Below, piece after piece: positions 1-11,000 of a stretch of 64,000 nucleotides of DNA. Below the pieces are notes generated by a model. It saw only the letters and a program-made list of their open reading frames with translations. It was not told where the DNA came from and ran no database searches. Source of the DNA: Amyelois transitella (Eukaryota; Arthropoda; Insecta; Lepidoptera; Pyralidae); NCBI RefSeq assembly GCF_032362555.1, contig NC_083506.1, positions 2,031,501 to 2,095,500 on the forward strand. The letters run 5' to 3'. The translations under genes and the position numbers were made by a program. Numbering within the stretch: the stretch's first letter is position 1; the number at the start of each line of letters is the position of its first letter.

Positions 1-663
1 TTTTCTCGAACTTGACCGCGACATACGCTCGACTTTCTCGGCTAACGCTTCGATCTGCCGTGTTAACGCAGCAATTTCGGTGGAGTTATTTGTTGCACCA
101 CTTGCCGAAACTGCAGCTACCTGCGCGTTGGGTGACACTGCATCCAGGACCTGGTCAGCAAGCTCAGCGACTTCATCCAGCTTCATCCTGGCCTGTGACG
201 CGATGATGGGCTGCACACTGCTAGGAAGACGACTAGCCCAGAGGGTTCTAAGAAGGTCGTCTGGCACTTCGGAACCGGCCAATCCACGTAATCGCCGAAG
301 AAACTGTGACGGTTTACGATCACCTAATTCTTCATGATGAAGCAGTTGCTGAACTTGTTTCTCCCGTGACGCAGACAGCCTTTTCACAAGCTCCGACTTC
401 AGCGTCTCGTACTTGTTCGACGTAGTTGGGCCTTCAACGATATCTTCTACGATTTCTATGTACTGAGGTTCTAAATGGGACACTGCGTAGTGATATTTTG
501 TAGCATCCGACGTGACTCCAGCAAGCGCAAATTGGCTTTCCAGCGAAGCAAACCACAGCTTTGGTTTTGATGGGTAGAAAGGGGGTACTCTCACACCCAC
601 ACGGTTCAAGTGAAACCGTTCTCCGTTCCCTTTGTTCTCGTTCTCGCTATCCGACTGCGACAT
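1..663 (-). mobile_element. LTR retroelement fossil: gag region, runs off the left edge
   Basis: Reading the minus strand from the ATG at 661-663, an open frame of about 220 codons runs off the window. The product resembles the gag protein of insect Ty3/gypsy elements of the CsRn1/Kabuki type: a charged Ser/Asp/Glu/Asn N-terminus, then a PPFYPSKPKLWFASLESQF-like stretch and a helical region with LRRLRGLAGS. Just upstream lie a tRNA-Trp-type primer-binding site and an LTR. Pol and the second LTR must lie outside the window, so completeness cannot be judged. Family assignment rests on gag resemblance plus primer type. Confidence 0.8.
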
Positions 664-676
664 TGTGTTAGCGAAG

Positions 677-686
677 GGGGTCACCA
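677..686 (-). other. Retroelement primer-binding site, tRNA-Trp type
   Basis: The minus strand reads TGGTGACCCC here, the complement of a tRNA-Trp 3' end with CCA, one base from the inner LTR edge and 13 bases before the gag ATG. CsRn1-type elements, including silkworm Kabuki, are known for tRNA-Trp priming. Confidence 0.7.
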
Positions 687-1086
687 ATGAAGCAATGAGG
701 GCAAAGCTTACTTGTAAGAAGGTGCACAGACAGAAAAATAGCGAAAGATGAACTGAAGGTGGTTATGAAATAAAAATAAGCGCGTTATTGTGCTAAGTGT
801 TCGAGGAACAAGCAAGCATGCGTCTCGCGTCAAGTTGATATTCAGACTGGCCGCCGGCCGGCCAGAGACGATTGAGGGGAATGCGTGTGCGCGGGAGCGG
901 GGTGCTCGCCGCGCGACTGCCTACCGGTCAAACCGGTTAGCGGTTACGCAATCACGTCTCATGTCACAGCTAAACAGAAAATTTCTTATGCTACGGTACA
1001 ACGTGGTCTGTTTGTTTGTCGGTCTGCTTGTTTCTCGATGACACATTTATTAACTTTATATGACAACTATATTGCACACTTTATAT

Positions 1087-4010
1087 TAGGGTGCTTCAAA
1101 AAATCTAACTTTAATTTTTTTTGTGGGGCACACTCTCATTTGATTTCAATATAAAAATAAACGAATACGTATTTTTTCTTTTTAGAATTAAGTGAAATTT
1201 AGAGGTCGCTACCGGTCATCAAAGTTTTGCAAAATAAACTCTATTTGGTGCAATATGACTCCGGTACTTTAATCTAAACATGTCCCTGCAAGTTATCTAA
1301 ACACGCCGCAAGTACATAAATAAACCGCGTACAAGGACTCAGCATTGTTCTAAACAAAAAATATTGTGTTAAAACGTGTCACTATCGCAAACAAAGTAGC
1401 CAGTGTGAAGACGTATTTTTGATAAGTCCGCCAATATTGTGATTGTGGTGAATAATGGCGTCTACCAGTAAAAGTGGTGTAACAACGCGAAAAAATACTG
1501 ATATCTGGTTAATAGGACATGTCACACCAACTTTGTCTCATGTAAAACTTCCGTCTATCAAAGAAGTAATGAGTTTATTTTTTTACTTCAAAACTATAGA
1601 GAAGGATCAAAATAACAAAGCTGCGGGTCGTGCGGCATACAAGGTTATTGAAATATGGGAAAAAGCCAGTATTCCCACTAGACTTCAGAAACATGTCGTA
1701 GCAAAAATACTTAAATATTTCTCTGAATGGCAGAAGCTTAAAAAAAATAAAGAAAATAAGAAAAAGCGCTCAGCTCAGATACAATTAAAGGAAGAACGGT
1801 GGAAGCAAAGTCTGGATTGTCTTTTTGATATCGCTCATGCCAGTGCTTTAGATTTGATTACTATAGAGGAAGACAAACAGTTTCTACTTGCACAAAGAAC
1901 AATGGGACGTCCAGGACAAATAGGCAGCCTAGACAGAAAATTCGAACAAATACAAACGATCAAATCACAACAGGATGAAAAGTTAGAAAAAAGAAAGGTG
2001 CGCGAATCAGAATGTATAAAACGACTAACTGAAAAGTGTGAGTTGTTGTCATCATCTTCATCGTCTTTGGAAGGTATTGAAGAATCAAGTCCACCTATTA
2101 CTCCGTCGCCAAAACCATCTAAATCGATTACAAAACCAAAAAGAAGTAAGAAGATAATAGTCGACGACCGTTTGGCTGTAAGTCTCGACGTTGCTAAGCT
2201 AAGTGACCGAAAAGCAGCCATTGTTTTAACATCAACTCTTAAGAGCGCAGGTTGTGACGTTTCAAGTTACAACATTAGTTCATCGTCTATTCGCCGTCAA
2301 CGAATCCAGCGCCGACAAAAAATTGCAGAGTCCCTTAAAAGTGAATTCAAGCCCGAGGTCCCACTAACCGTTCACTGGGATGGTAAAATGCTTGAAGATA
2401 TAACGGGACATGAAGTTGTCGACCGTTTACCAATCTTAGCTTCAGGCCAAGGAATAGATCAGCTATTAGCTGTTCCAAAACTGCCAAATGGAACTGGACA
2501 GGCAATGGCCTCTGCTGTTGTTGATACCTTGTTATCATGGGGTCTAAGTGATAAAATCAAGGCGATGGGATTTGATACCACTGCTTCAAATACTGGGCGA
2601 ATAAATGGAGCCTGTACTTTACTTGAGCAAAAATTAGAAAAACCGCTATTATGGTTGGCGTGCAGACACCATATTTTAGAAATCGTACTTGAAGCGGTTG
2701 TAGTTTTGGCATTGGGTTGTTCAAGTGGGCCAGAAATACAGATATTTAAAAAGTTTCAAAAAAACTGGCCTCAAATTGACCAAGGAGACTTCAAACCAGT
2801 TACTTCTGACCCTGACACATTAAAGGATGTCCAAGATATAAGTGACACAATGATTTCTTTTGCCACACAACAGTTGAATCAGTTTCAACCACGAGACGAT
2901 TACAAGGAGTTGCTAAATCTCATTGTGATTTTTTTGGGAGGAACACCAGAAAAGGGCGTATCGTTTAGAGCACCTGCAGGATTGCATCGAGCCAGATGGA
3001 TGGCGAAAGCAATTTATGCTTTAAAAATGTATTTATTTAGACAACAGATAAAAATTACAAAAAAAGAAATCAAAGGTTTAAGAGATGTTTGCATTTTTGT
3101 TGTCCTAATTTACGCAAAATACTGGTACCAAGCACCTTGCGCGAGGTCAGCTCCAAAGAATGATTTACAGCTTTTGAAGGACTTGGTGGCTTACGAGAAG
3201 GTTAACAAATCACTGGCACAGGTTGCACTGAAAAAAATGACAGGACATCTTTGGTACTTGTCTGAGGAGCTCGTTGCCTTGGCATTTTTCGACGACAATG
3301 TTACAGCGGAAACAAAAGCAAAGATGGTCAGTGCTCTCGAAATTCAAGGGTCAGAAGATCCACCTAAAAGAGTGACCCTTGATCGTGACCTTATCCTCAA
3401 CAAAAACTTAGAAGATTTTGTTACAAACAATACATTCACTTTTTTCAAAACAATTGGAGTGCCGTGCGATTTTTTGAAAAAAGATGTGAATTCTTGGAAT
3501 TATGACAATGATTACACCAAATGTAAAGAATATGTACAATGTTTGAAAGTTGTGAATGATTTAGCGGAAAGAGGAGTAGCTCTCATGGAGGAATATAATC
3601 GTCTTCATACCACCAATGAGGAGCAGAAACAATATTTGCTTTTGGCGGTCAAAGATTATAGGAAAAGATTTCCTAACACAAATAAGTCCACTTTGATATC
3701 TTAATTTGATTTCTAAACATCTTTAATACGTTATTTTTAAAATAATTCATATTAAAATATTGATTTAACATCACACTTTAAAAGCTTCTCTCATTTTTTA
3801 AATAATAATGCTCTAATAAAAATTATTTCATGTCAAACATGATTTTTTATTTTTCTCTATATTTCAAAAGGCGGTAGCGACCCCTAAAACCTATTTAAAA
3901 AATCTGAAAAAAATCCCCCGTAAGTTTTTAGTGTTATGGTAACTATCGAAAAGGTGCCCGGTTACAATAATTAAAAAAAAAATTTTTTCGAACAATTTTG
4001 AAGCACCCTA
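1087..4010 (+). mobile_element. Complete hAT DNA transposon (2924 bp)
   Basis: The ends are a perfect 15-bp terminal inverted repeat, TAGGGTGCTTCAAAA at 1087-1101 and its complement at 3996-4010. The insertion is flanked by an exact 8-bp target duplication, CTTTATAT, at 1079-1086 and 4011-4018; 8-bp duplications and TAGGG/CAGGG ends are hAT hallmarks. A subterminal inverted repeat, GGTCGCTACCG at 1204-1214 and CGGTAGCGACC at 3872-3882, lies about 120 bp inside each end and is a likely transposase binding site. One uninterrupted transposase gene fills the interior. The element sits inside the LTR and is therefore younger than it. Nothing visible argues against recent activity. Confidence 0.92.
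1455..3704 (+). CDS. hAT-superfamily transposase, 749 residues, intact
   Basis: This would be the enzyme that excises and inserts the surrounding element. The frame is single and open from the ATG at 1455. The RNase-H-like core can be followed: HWDGK with Asp309, then GFDTTASN with Asp374, then ACRHH at 402-406, the C-x2-H-like element that follows the second Asp in hAT enzymes, then a C-terminal helical half including HRARWMAKAIY. The final catalytic Glu could not be placed with confidence. The N-terminal 300 residues are Lys/Glu- and Ser-rich (coiled-coil-like near 95-190), and I see no C2H2 BED finger, which most hAT transposases carry. A polyadenylation-like AATAAA lies near 3815. Related proteins with HWDGK and D-T-x-x-x-N-T-G motifs are known from many invertebrates. 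The assignment is also supported by the terminal repeats and target duplication. Confidence 0.88.
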   Translation: MASTSKSGVTTRKNTDIWLIGHVTPTLSHVKLPSIKEVMSLFFYFKTIEKDQNNKAAGRAAYKVIEIWEKASIPTRLQKHVVAKILKYFSEWQKLKKNKENKKKRSAQIQLKEERWKQSLDCLFDIAHASALDLITIEEDKQFLLAQRTMGRPGQIGSLDRKFEQIQTIKSQQDEKLEKRKVRESECIKRLTEKCELLSSSSSSLEGIEESSPPITPSPKPSKSITKPKRSKKIIVDDRLAVSLDVAKLSDRKAAIVLTSTLKSAGCDVSSYNISSSSIRRQRIQRRQKIAESLKSEFKPEVPLTVHWDGKMLEDITGHEVVDRLPILASGQGIDQLLAVPKLPNGTGQAMASAVVDTLLSWGLSDKIKAMGFDTTASNTGRINGACTLLEQKLEKPLLWLACRHHILEIVLEAVVVLALGCSSGPEIQIFKKFQKNWPQIDQGDFKPVTSDPDTLKDVQDISDTMISFATQQLNQFQPRDDYKELLNLIVIFLGGTPEKGVSFRAPAGLHRARWMAKAIYALKMYLFRQQIKITKKEIKGLRDVCIFVVLIYAKYWYQAPCARSAPKNDLQLLKDLVAYEKVNKSLAQVALKKMTGHLWYLSEELVALAFFDDNVTAETKAKMVSALEIQGSEDPPKRVTLDRDLILNKNLEDFVTNNTFTFFKTIGVPCDFLKKDVNSWNYDNDYTKCKEYVQCLKVVNDLAERGVALMEEYNRLHTTNEEQKQYLLLAVKDYRKRFPNTNKSTLIS

Positions 4011-4605
4011 CTTTATATATTGCATCTTGTATATAATTTATTAGGCTACTTAAATTAATGTTACATGTAAATATGTAGGTATATAAATGTAAGGGTAAAT
4101 TCATTATAGCACATAGGTAAGTTATATAATGCAATGTATTTATTGACTAGATATTATCAGTCTTAAAATTAATAAGTTAGTAGTTGTATATAAAATAATC
4201 AAGTTTGTAAATAAAAGTTAAAACAATATTGTAAACAAAAATAAGACAAGTGTAAACATAAATTTAAACAATTGATGTATATAAAAATCTATGTAAATAT
4301 TTATTTTGTAAAAGAAAGTTTTGTATAATAAATGTAAAACTTTTGTAAATAATAAAATCAAACAGATAAAATTAAAATGAAAAAGTGATTACAGTCACTA
4401 CAAATATACACGTCCTAGCAAAAGACCAGGCCAACTAGATTGCATGAAGACTTAAGAATCTGAATGAAGCGAATGTGAAAGAACAGGGACTTTTGCAAGT
4501 AAAACTAAAGCCAATTGCCCACAAGGGAACACAAGGTAATTATTATATTGAGATGAACCCATCTCAATCTGCAAGAATGTGCAGCCTAGCCTTTATAAAT
4601 ATGTT

Positions 4606-5190
4606 AACATAATTTCTTCTTCCTCCTGGTTTTTAGTCCGGGTTGCGTCCTCACTTCTTTATTCTCACTAGTAAAGGATCCTGGTGAGCCTATGACAATG
4701 TATTTTAGATTGAGCAAGTCAAGTATTTACACGAAGCAACTCCTGTCTGACCTTCACAACCTTTGCAGGAGAATCTAACCTTTATTTTATTGATCGCTAG
4801 CGACCCGCCCCGGCTTCGCACGGGTGCAAAATTATAAATGTTATTATACATAAAAACCTTCCTCTTGAATCACTCTACCTGTTACAAAAAACCGCATCAA
4901 AATCTGTTGCGTAATTTTAAAGATTTAAGCAGACAGACAAACAGACTAAAATAGCGACTTTGTTTTATACTATGTAGTGATGGTTACACATATAGTTACC
5001 TGAATGTGCAGTTTCTCTAATGATGTTATCCCTCACTGTACGAGCATTGGTTAGTATTCAAACTAATGTACATAACTTTGAACGTAGTCATTGGTACATA
5101 GGAAAGGTGGTATGTAATCCTGTGCATATTAAACTGACACACATCTCACATTTTAACTACACACCTTACCAATTTGACCACTGATGCTAT
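4606..5190 (-). repeat. Old tRNA-derived SINE (family B), interrupted by a Helitron
   Basis: The copy runs opposite to the plus strand. It matches the same family at 28300-28925 and 60815-61210: a tRNA-like head (here decayed, near 5130-5190), the body with GTACATAACTTTGAACG..., and the tail with the 'cctcctggttttagtcc' region near 4616-4640. A 184-bp Helitron sits inside it. Divergence is high, so it is ancient. Confidence 0.6.
4797..4980 (-). mobile_element. Short non-autonomous Helitron
   Basis: On the minus strand it starts TCACTACATAG and ends in a GC-rich hairpin region with GAAGCCGGGGCGGGTCGCTAG, the CTRR-type end of Helitrons. It has no target duplication and is inserted in SINE B. 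The same end type occurs at 7253-7464. Confidence 0.65.
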
Positions 5191-5478
5191 GTTAACACAA
5201 TTTGCCTTACGGATTTGTCTTCAGTCATCACAAGATAATAATAAAATACCAAATTAATAAATAAAAAACCAAACAGTCTCAAACTAAATGAAACACAGTT
5301 AATCATTTAATATTCTCACGATGAGACAAACCATTCAATCAGCATGTTTATTAACAAATTCATGATATAATAAAAACACCAATAATTGTTCTCAGTTTTT
5401 AAAATCCAAAAATAATTATACAAATTGACAGTATATTATTCCCATTGCTGAAGCATAATTGTGATTTAACAAGTGGTT

Positions 5479-6190
5479 TCACATGCAATATAGGATGCCA
5501 GGGTTGAGGGATTCAATGGATACAGGATACAGAATCTGACGGACATGAGCCTGGCAAAAACAAGAAAGAAACATAAAAATCATAATAAAAATAAATGCTA
5601 ATTTTTGATTTACATTATGAATAGCCATAACAGATACTTCCTTAAATGAAACATTAACACAATGTTCAAAGTACAAAATCGTTGCTGACATGTGCATACA
5701 TTAAATTTCATGTTTTCAATTGTGTAAACACATCATCTTCTCATTTTTCAGGGTAGCGAAACGTTAGTAAGTAGGTACGCATAGAAAGTGGTCCTGCAAG
5801 CTTGTTTTATAAATGGGTCATTGCGTTCTGTTGCGTTTATAACGAAGATTGGTGTGTTAAATTGTTATTATTTTGTTATAATTATAGCAAATATCTGGTA
5901 AAACATTATTTTTATAATATCGATCGGCTGTTTCTGTGCATGCGACATAAAAATTTCTCATGTTATGTACTTGCCTGATATGGACAGCCACCGGATCCTG
6001 TGGGTGATTATTTTCACAACTATTAAAGTTTATAATAACTGTAGAAAGCACTCAATAATAAATACACAAAACACTGCGAATTTATTATCGTCCAATATTT
6101 CTTACACAAAAAATTCACGGAAACAAATCGCAAACACGAAAGAAAACAATCTGACAGAAGAGGGCGCTACAGTGCAAAACTTATGACGTT
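5479..6190 (-). other. Possible small transcription unit (uncertain)
   Basis: On the minus strand a GC-AG-type donor (CAG|GCAAGT, near 5970-5980) could pair with a good acceptor (tttttgccag, near 5548). The joined message would have no ATG before a 26-codon frame starting MSVRFC. The sequence near 6100-6200 looks like a promoter or 5' leader. I recognise no protein, and it could equally be a non-coding RNA or chance. Confidence 0.2.
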
Positions 6191-7252
6191 TGCTTCAGTG
6201 TTGCCCTTTTATTTATTGAATATTTTTTATTTTAATGAAAGCACGACCGTAAGGTGAAAAATTTAAAACACACAGCAAATTTGATTATGTAATAAGTTTT
6301 ATTACCTTGATATTACTGGCTATCTGAATCTCAATTATATCCAGCTTTCATCACAGTCATAAACAAAACCTGGATTCTCTTCAGAACAGGCGCATGTTGG
6401 GCAAATGCTAGTAATACGAATATCAAAATGGTATGTCAATCAGTTTACAAACATAATATATCACGTCTTAATCCCTTTGGGGTAGACAGAATCGAGATTC
6501 AGATAATGACCATAAGTACTCTTAGCTAGCTCATCACCTACTAGAATTCAAAATTTGCCTTTTCCTGATTGACTTTCCCAATCTGTTTGGTTTTCGCATT
6601 GATGAATTAAAAAGTCACGTAAAAAATAATATAATTTTATTACCCAAAAATCCTAGCAGTTATTGAATAAGATACTTCAATTACATAACCATATCCTATA
6701 CAAATTTTAGGCCAAAATACCAGATATTGTTGCAATTTTACAAATATAATATTTTTTTTATTAGCATCTTATATTTTTGGCACATAGAGCAGTAAGTCAT
6801 TCTTTGATTAAAAAAGGTACGTTATTTTTTAGCTTACTCTTAATCAGTCTAAGTAAAAAAATTGAGTTTCTTTGCTCTATAGAAATAAATAATTTTTAAA
6901 GACATTTAGTGTAAAAGTTCTAAAACACTTCACTTTTTCTTGCTATTTATTGGATAGTCTTGCCAACAGCATCACATAATGTGATAGGAATTTTAATTTA
7001 AATATGTCTTAGATATATAAGGGTCTGCCATTATGATTACTGGGTTTATGTAGTAAAAGGGATCAATCACAGTTACAGATTTATATGTAGCTTATTTCTA
7101 CTGTCAGTCTATTTGTATACTTGACTACTATGCAATACTACTTTTAAAAGTTTAGAATAGCCAAACATAATCAAATTAATTCCAGTAAATTTCTGTGATT
7201 TTCCCAAAACACATACATTTTATCCAGAACTCAAGGTCTGTTTAATTTTATA
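6191..7252. other. Intergenic stretch, only a decayed SINE Z fragment seen
   Basis: AT-rich spacer. A decayed, reversed piece of the abundant SINE Z family lies at about 6456-6545 (cacgtcttaatccc...ggggtagacag). Otherwise no gene or repeat structure was recognised. Confidence 0.5.
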
Positions 7253-7464
7253 TCCACACTTATAATAAAGAGGAAAGATTTGTATTTTTGTATGTTTGTG
7301 TGGAATAAACTCAAAAACTACTGGTCCGATTTTTATAAAATTTGACACAGATAGAATAGACCTTCAAAAGTGACATAGGCATAAATTTGTTTTGAAATAA
7401 ATTTATTTCAAAGCATAAAACACAAAAATATGTCCACCCGTGCGAAGCCGGGGCGGGCCGCTAT
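7253..7464 (+). mobile_element. Short non-autonomous Helitron
   Basis: It begins A|TCCACACTTATAATAAAG and ends GAAGCCGGGGCGGGCCGCTAT, the same 3' hairpin region as the copy at 4797-4980 in the opposite orientation, with a slightly mutated terminal CTAG. Confidence 0.6.
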
Positions 7465-7892
7465 ACATTATATAAGAGAGGCACATTTTGGTTTTTGGTC
7501 ATTCAAAGTATGATGATCATTCATTTATCATCATAACACAAACTTCATAGCCACTGTTAATTCTATCACAGTTAGTTCTAAGGACCTTATATTTTTCTTA
7601 TGAAAATTAAATACCAAAAAGCTCTAAATTACCTATTAAAATGCAGTTAGTTTTTAACCGACTTTAAAAAAGGAGGAGGTTCTCAATTTGACAGTATTAC
7701 CCTATACCCTATTTTTCATCACACATTTGTTTGAGACCTTGTACGTTGGTCAGTTTCAGTCATCAGTCTTTTCCAATCATTATACTTTGTTATGGGGACT
7801 GTAATTTCAATCTAACGGTTGTTATTTGCAGCTCATTGAGAGTGTATTGAAACTTATACAAAATTAAAACAATGAACTAGAAAAGTTTTATG

Positions 7893-8035
7893 GCACAATA
7901 TTTCTACAATTTCACTATGCAAGTCCAATATCATACTGACATTATGCAGACCAATATCATACTGACGACAATGGTGGCCTTCCTTGGCGGTAATCTTAGA
8001 AGGTAATCATGTATTTAAACTGCTTTGGTTCTGAA
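7893..8035 (-). pseudogene. Decayed copy of the dehydrogenase last exon
   Basis: About 140 bp match 8067-8210, the end of the adjacent dehydrogenase last exon with its flank: both share ACAATATTT...CACTA...GCAA, then GGCCTTCCTTGG, then AGAAGGT and a TGGTTCTGAAG-like segment. The copy contains a short internal duplication (CCAATATCATACTGAC twice) and no long open frame. It looks like a remnant of a tandem duplication. Confidence 0.7.
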
Positions 8036-8087
8036 GTATAGGACATGAACTTAAGAATATTAATCGCACAATATTTTCACAATATCA

Positions 8088-11000
8088 CTAAGCAAAGTCC
8101 ACTCCGGTATCGAGCAAATCCCTGATGAGAACGGTCGCCTTCCTTGGCAGTACTCGTAGAAGGTGACCGAGGTACAGCAGGTGCTTCGGTACTGAAGCCG
8201 AGTGGTAATTCCGACGGACACTGTCGAGGATCGACGACGCCGCCTGCGCAGGCGTTATGGTGCCGAAGTAGCTTGGTATTCTGGAAATGTTGAAGTTGTC
8301 AGAACGAGTTAAAGTAACGCAATCAACATTGGTTGTGTGTAACACAGAGGTCATATGGAAGCTGTTTTTGCTTCGCCTTGCCAACACCTTGTGATCATAA
8401 TCATCATATGTAGATTTCGTAGTAGTCCCTAGGCAGGAAATGCTGATTTGGTGTGATCAAAAATACTCCAGCAATTTATGATTTTATAAATTATTAATTA
8501 CGAAATAATGCATCTTTCCTCTTAATTATACTACTGAGGATTGCATTGCATTCAACCATAATGAGAAGCCTTTTCAGTTAATATTTAAGACGCCTTTCAA
8601 AGACACTTGGTTATGTTGGTTTACTTGTATTTATATTTTTTTAAATATTCTATATCTTGACCACATATGGTATTGACTATTGGTACAAGTGGTCCAGCGG
8701 GGTTCTCGTTGCTCGCTATCATATCCTTATGACTAAGACGAGCTAAATTAAACCTTCAATAAACGCTTACAAATATAAAGAATATCGTACTTACTTCAGC
8801 CTTACATCTGAACTTTCTTCAACGATGAACGGATAAATATGAGTCAGTGTCACATGGACACCTTCCACCTTATGTATCCTGAGATCCTCCATGAGAGATT
8901 CGGCCAGCCCCTGGACTGCAAACTGGGCCACGCTCAATGGTAACTGATCCTTGATATAGCTCAGTCCAGCTACGGAGGTCAGCGCCACTATATGACCGTG
9001 ATTCTTGGCTATCATGTCCGGCATGAAGTAGTCGAGGAGCTGGAATTAATTAAAAATAAATTATTGCAGTACAGAGGTAATCGTTGCATAGACAATTTTC
9101 AATATTGATTTACGCTGCTCAAAATTTTATGTAACTATGTTATTATTAATATTGCTGCCAGAAGTACTTAGATGAATTGTTTTCTTAATTCTATGTTTTA
9201 ATAATTGTACAACAGGTCAAACAGCTGAACAAGATACAGTTATTTACGACATAAGGTCTTACCCAAAATACATAAATTACTACGTCTATATTACTTGCGG
9301 GGTTGACAGAGCCAACAGTCCTGGAAAGATCACGTTAAACTGTATGGCTTTATAATGTAATTGAAATTCGTAAAGTGACAGGTTACTAGCCTATACAAGA
9401 AGAATTCCAAGTTCATTAGCCTATCTCTTAGTCACCTTAAACCAAATCCATGGGTGGTCCTATTCTTTAGCGTTAGGAACCACACGGCACAAAATACTAA
9501 AAATCTTACCCAAAAGTAAGCTGTCAGCGTTAGATTCAACGAGTCTTGGATATTCTGCGGGGGCTGCGTCAGAAGGGACCTAGGGCTCGGTATACCACAG
9601 CAGTAGAATATCATGGTAGCGAAACCCAGGTCTTTCTTGACATCTAAAGCTAACTTCTTGACGTTGTCCTGTCTGGTTATATCGCATGTGAATGCTGCAG
9701 CGGAACCTCCTTTGCGTTTAATGATCTCTACAGTGTCATCGTTGTTCGCTTTGTTTTTGTCAACACAAAGCACTATTGCCCCGAGTTCAGACAGCTGTAT
9801 AGCTATCTCTCTGCCTACCCCTCTTCCGGAGCCGATAACCTGAAAAGTTGAAAAAATTTAATATTTATTTTGTTATTTATATTATTGATTTTCCAAATCA
9901 ATAAATTTTTCATGGTCTAAATGAATACCATTTTCAGGGTTTATTTTATCTTTTTTTTTTATTTTATTTATTTAATTTTATATGCCGTGTGTTCATCATA
10001 TCTTTCCCATGGATGTCGTAAAAGGCGACTAAGGGAATGGCTAATAAACTTGCGAACACAGCTGAATGTGGCCTTTCAAGGCTTTCGGGAAGGAATCTAT
10101 GGTCTATTGTACTGCACATCATAAAAGGGCAAACCATCTAAATCAAAAATATATCAAGCACCGAAAAAAAAAACTAGTGAATTCTTAATGAAAGAATCAT
10201 TTACAGATTTACAGTATCAATTATATTATCATCTTCAATGAGTGAGCATTAAAGCCAGGGGGTAATTGTATAATTTTTCCCTGGCTATAAATGCATATGA
10301 GTATTCATATGATTCCTATGTATTGATATATCACTTGGTTTGCATAACTATCAACCAGATAGATTTTGACATGGCTGCGATGATTCTGTGTCTGTGGTAA
10401 GCTGGTAAGAACATTGCATTAATTATCTTTGTCATCTAATTTCTTATCATGAAAAAATTAAATGATTATTATAATATACATATACCTATCTTATCAACAA
10501 AAAATTAAATTTTCGCCTTCTAAAAAAGGTTGTTTTCAGTTTGTACGTTTGTCGAGATTATCTCGAGTTTCACTGAGTCGATGTTGATGCATTTTAAGTA
10601 AAGTGTTTGTTACATTTGGGAGAATATTTAACCAAATCCAATAAAGGAGGATGTTATTCAAAGGCGGTTCTCCTTTCACAAAAGTAATTAATTTCTAATT
10701 CCGGTTCTCAACTACATCATTATAAGGATTAATAATTGCATTAGATAAGATAAAAACTAACAATGTAAAAGATATACACGATTAGGCTTAATCTATGTTT
10801 TTACGTACAGATAATCAAATATGAGCCAAAGTGCATTGTTTGTTATATCTTTTAAAAGGCACTGAAGTCTATGTTAAAATGACAAGGTTATGATCATGAT
10901 TTTCCAAGAGACTAGGTCCTGGGTCTGATAACATGTCAGAAACATACAAACGATCACGTCTTTATTCCGTACAGAGTAGACAGATGGATCGTCAGAAGTG

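Larger units (their letters stand above)
688..4403 (-). repeat. LTR of the retroelement fossil, split by the hAT insertion
   Basis: On the plus strand the LTR seems to begin TGAAGC at 688 and end CACTACA near 4403, giving TG...CA ends. Subtracting the hAT element and one target duplication leaves about 784 bp. The outer edge is a guess, because the partner LTR is not in the window. Confidence 0.5.

Noticed and set aside
9613-9843. Plus-strand frame opposite the dehydrogenase
   Set aside because: It is the antisense of exon 3, whose frame is phased on both sides.
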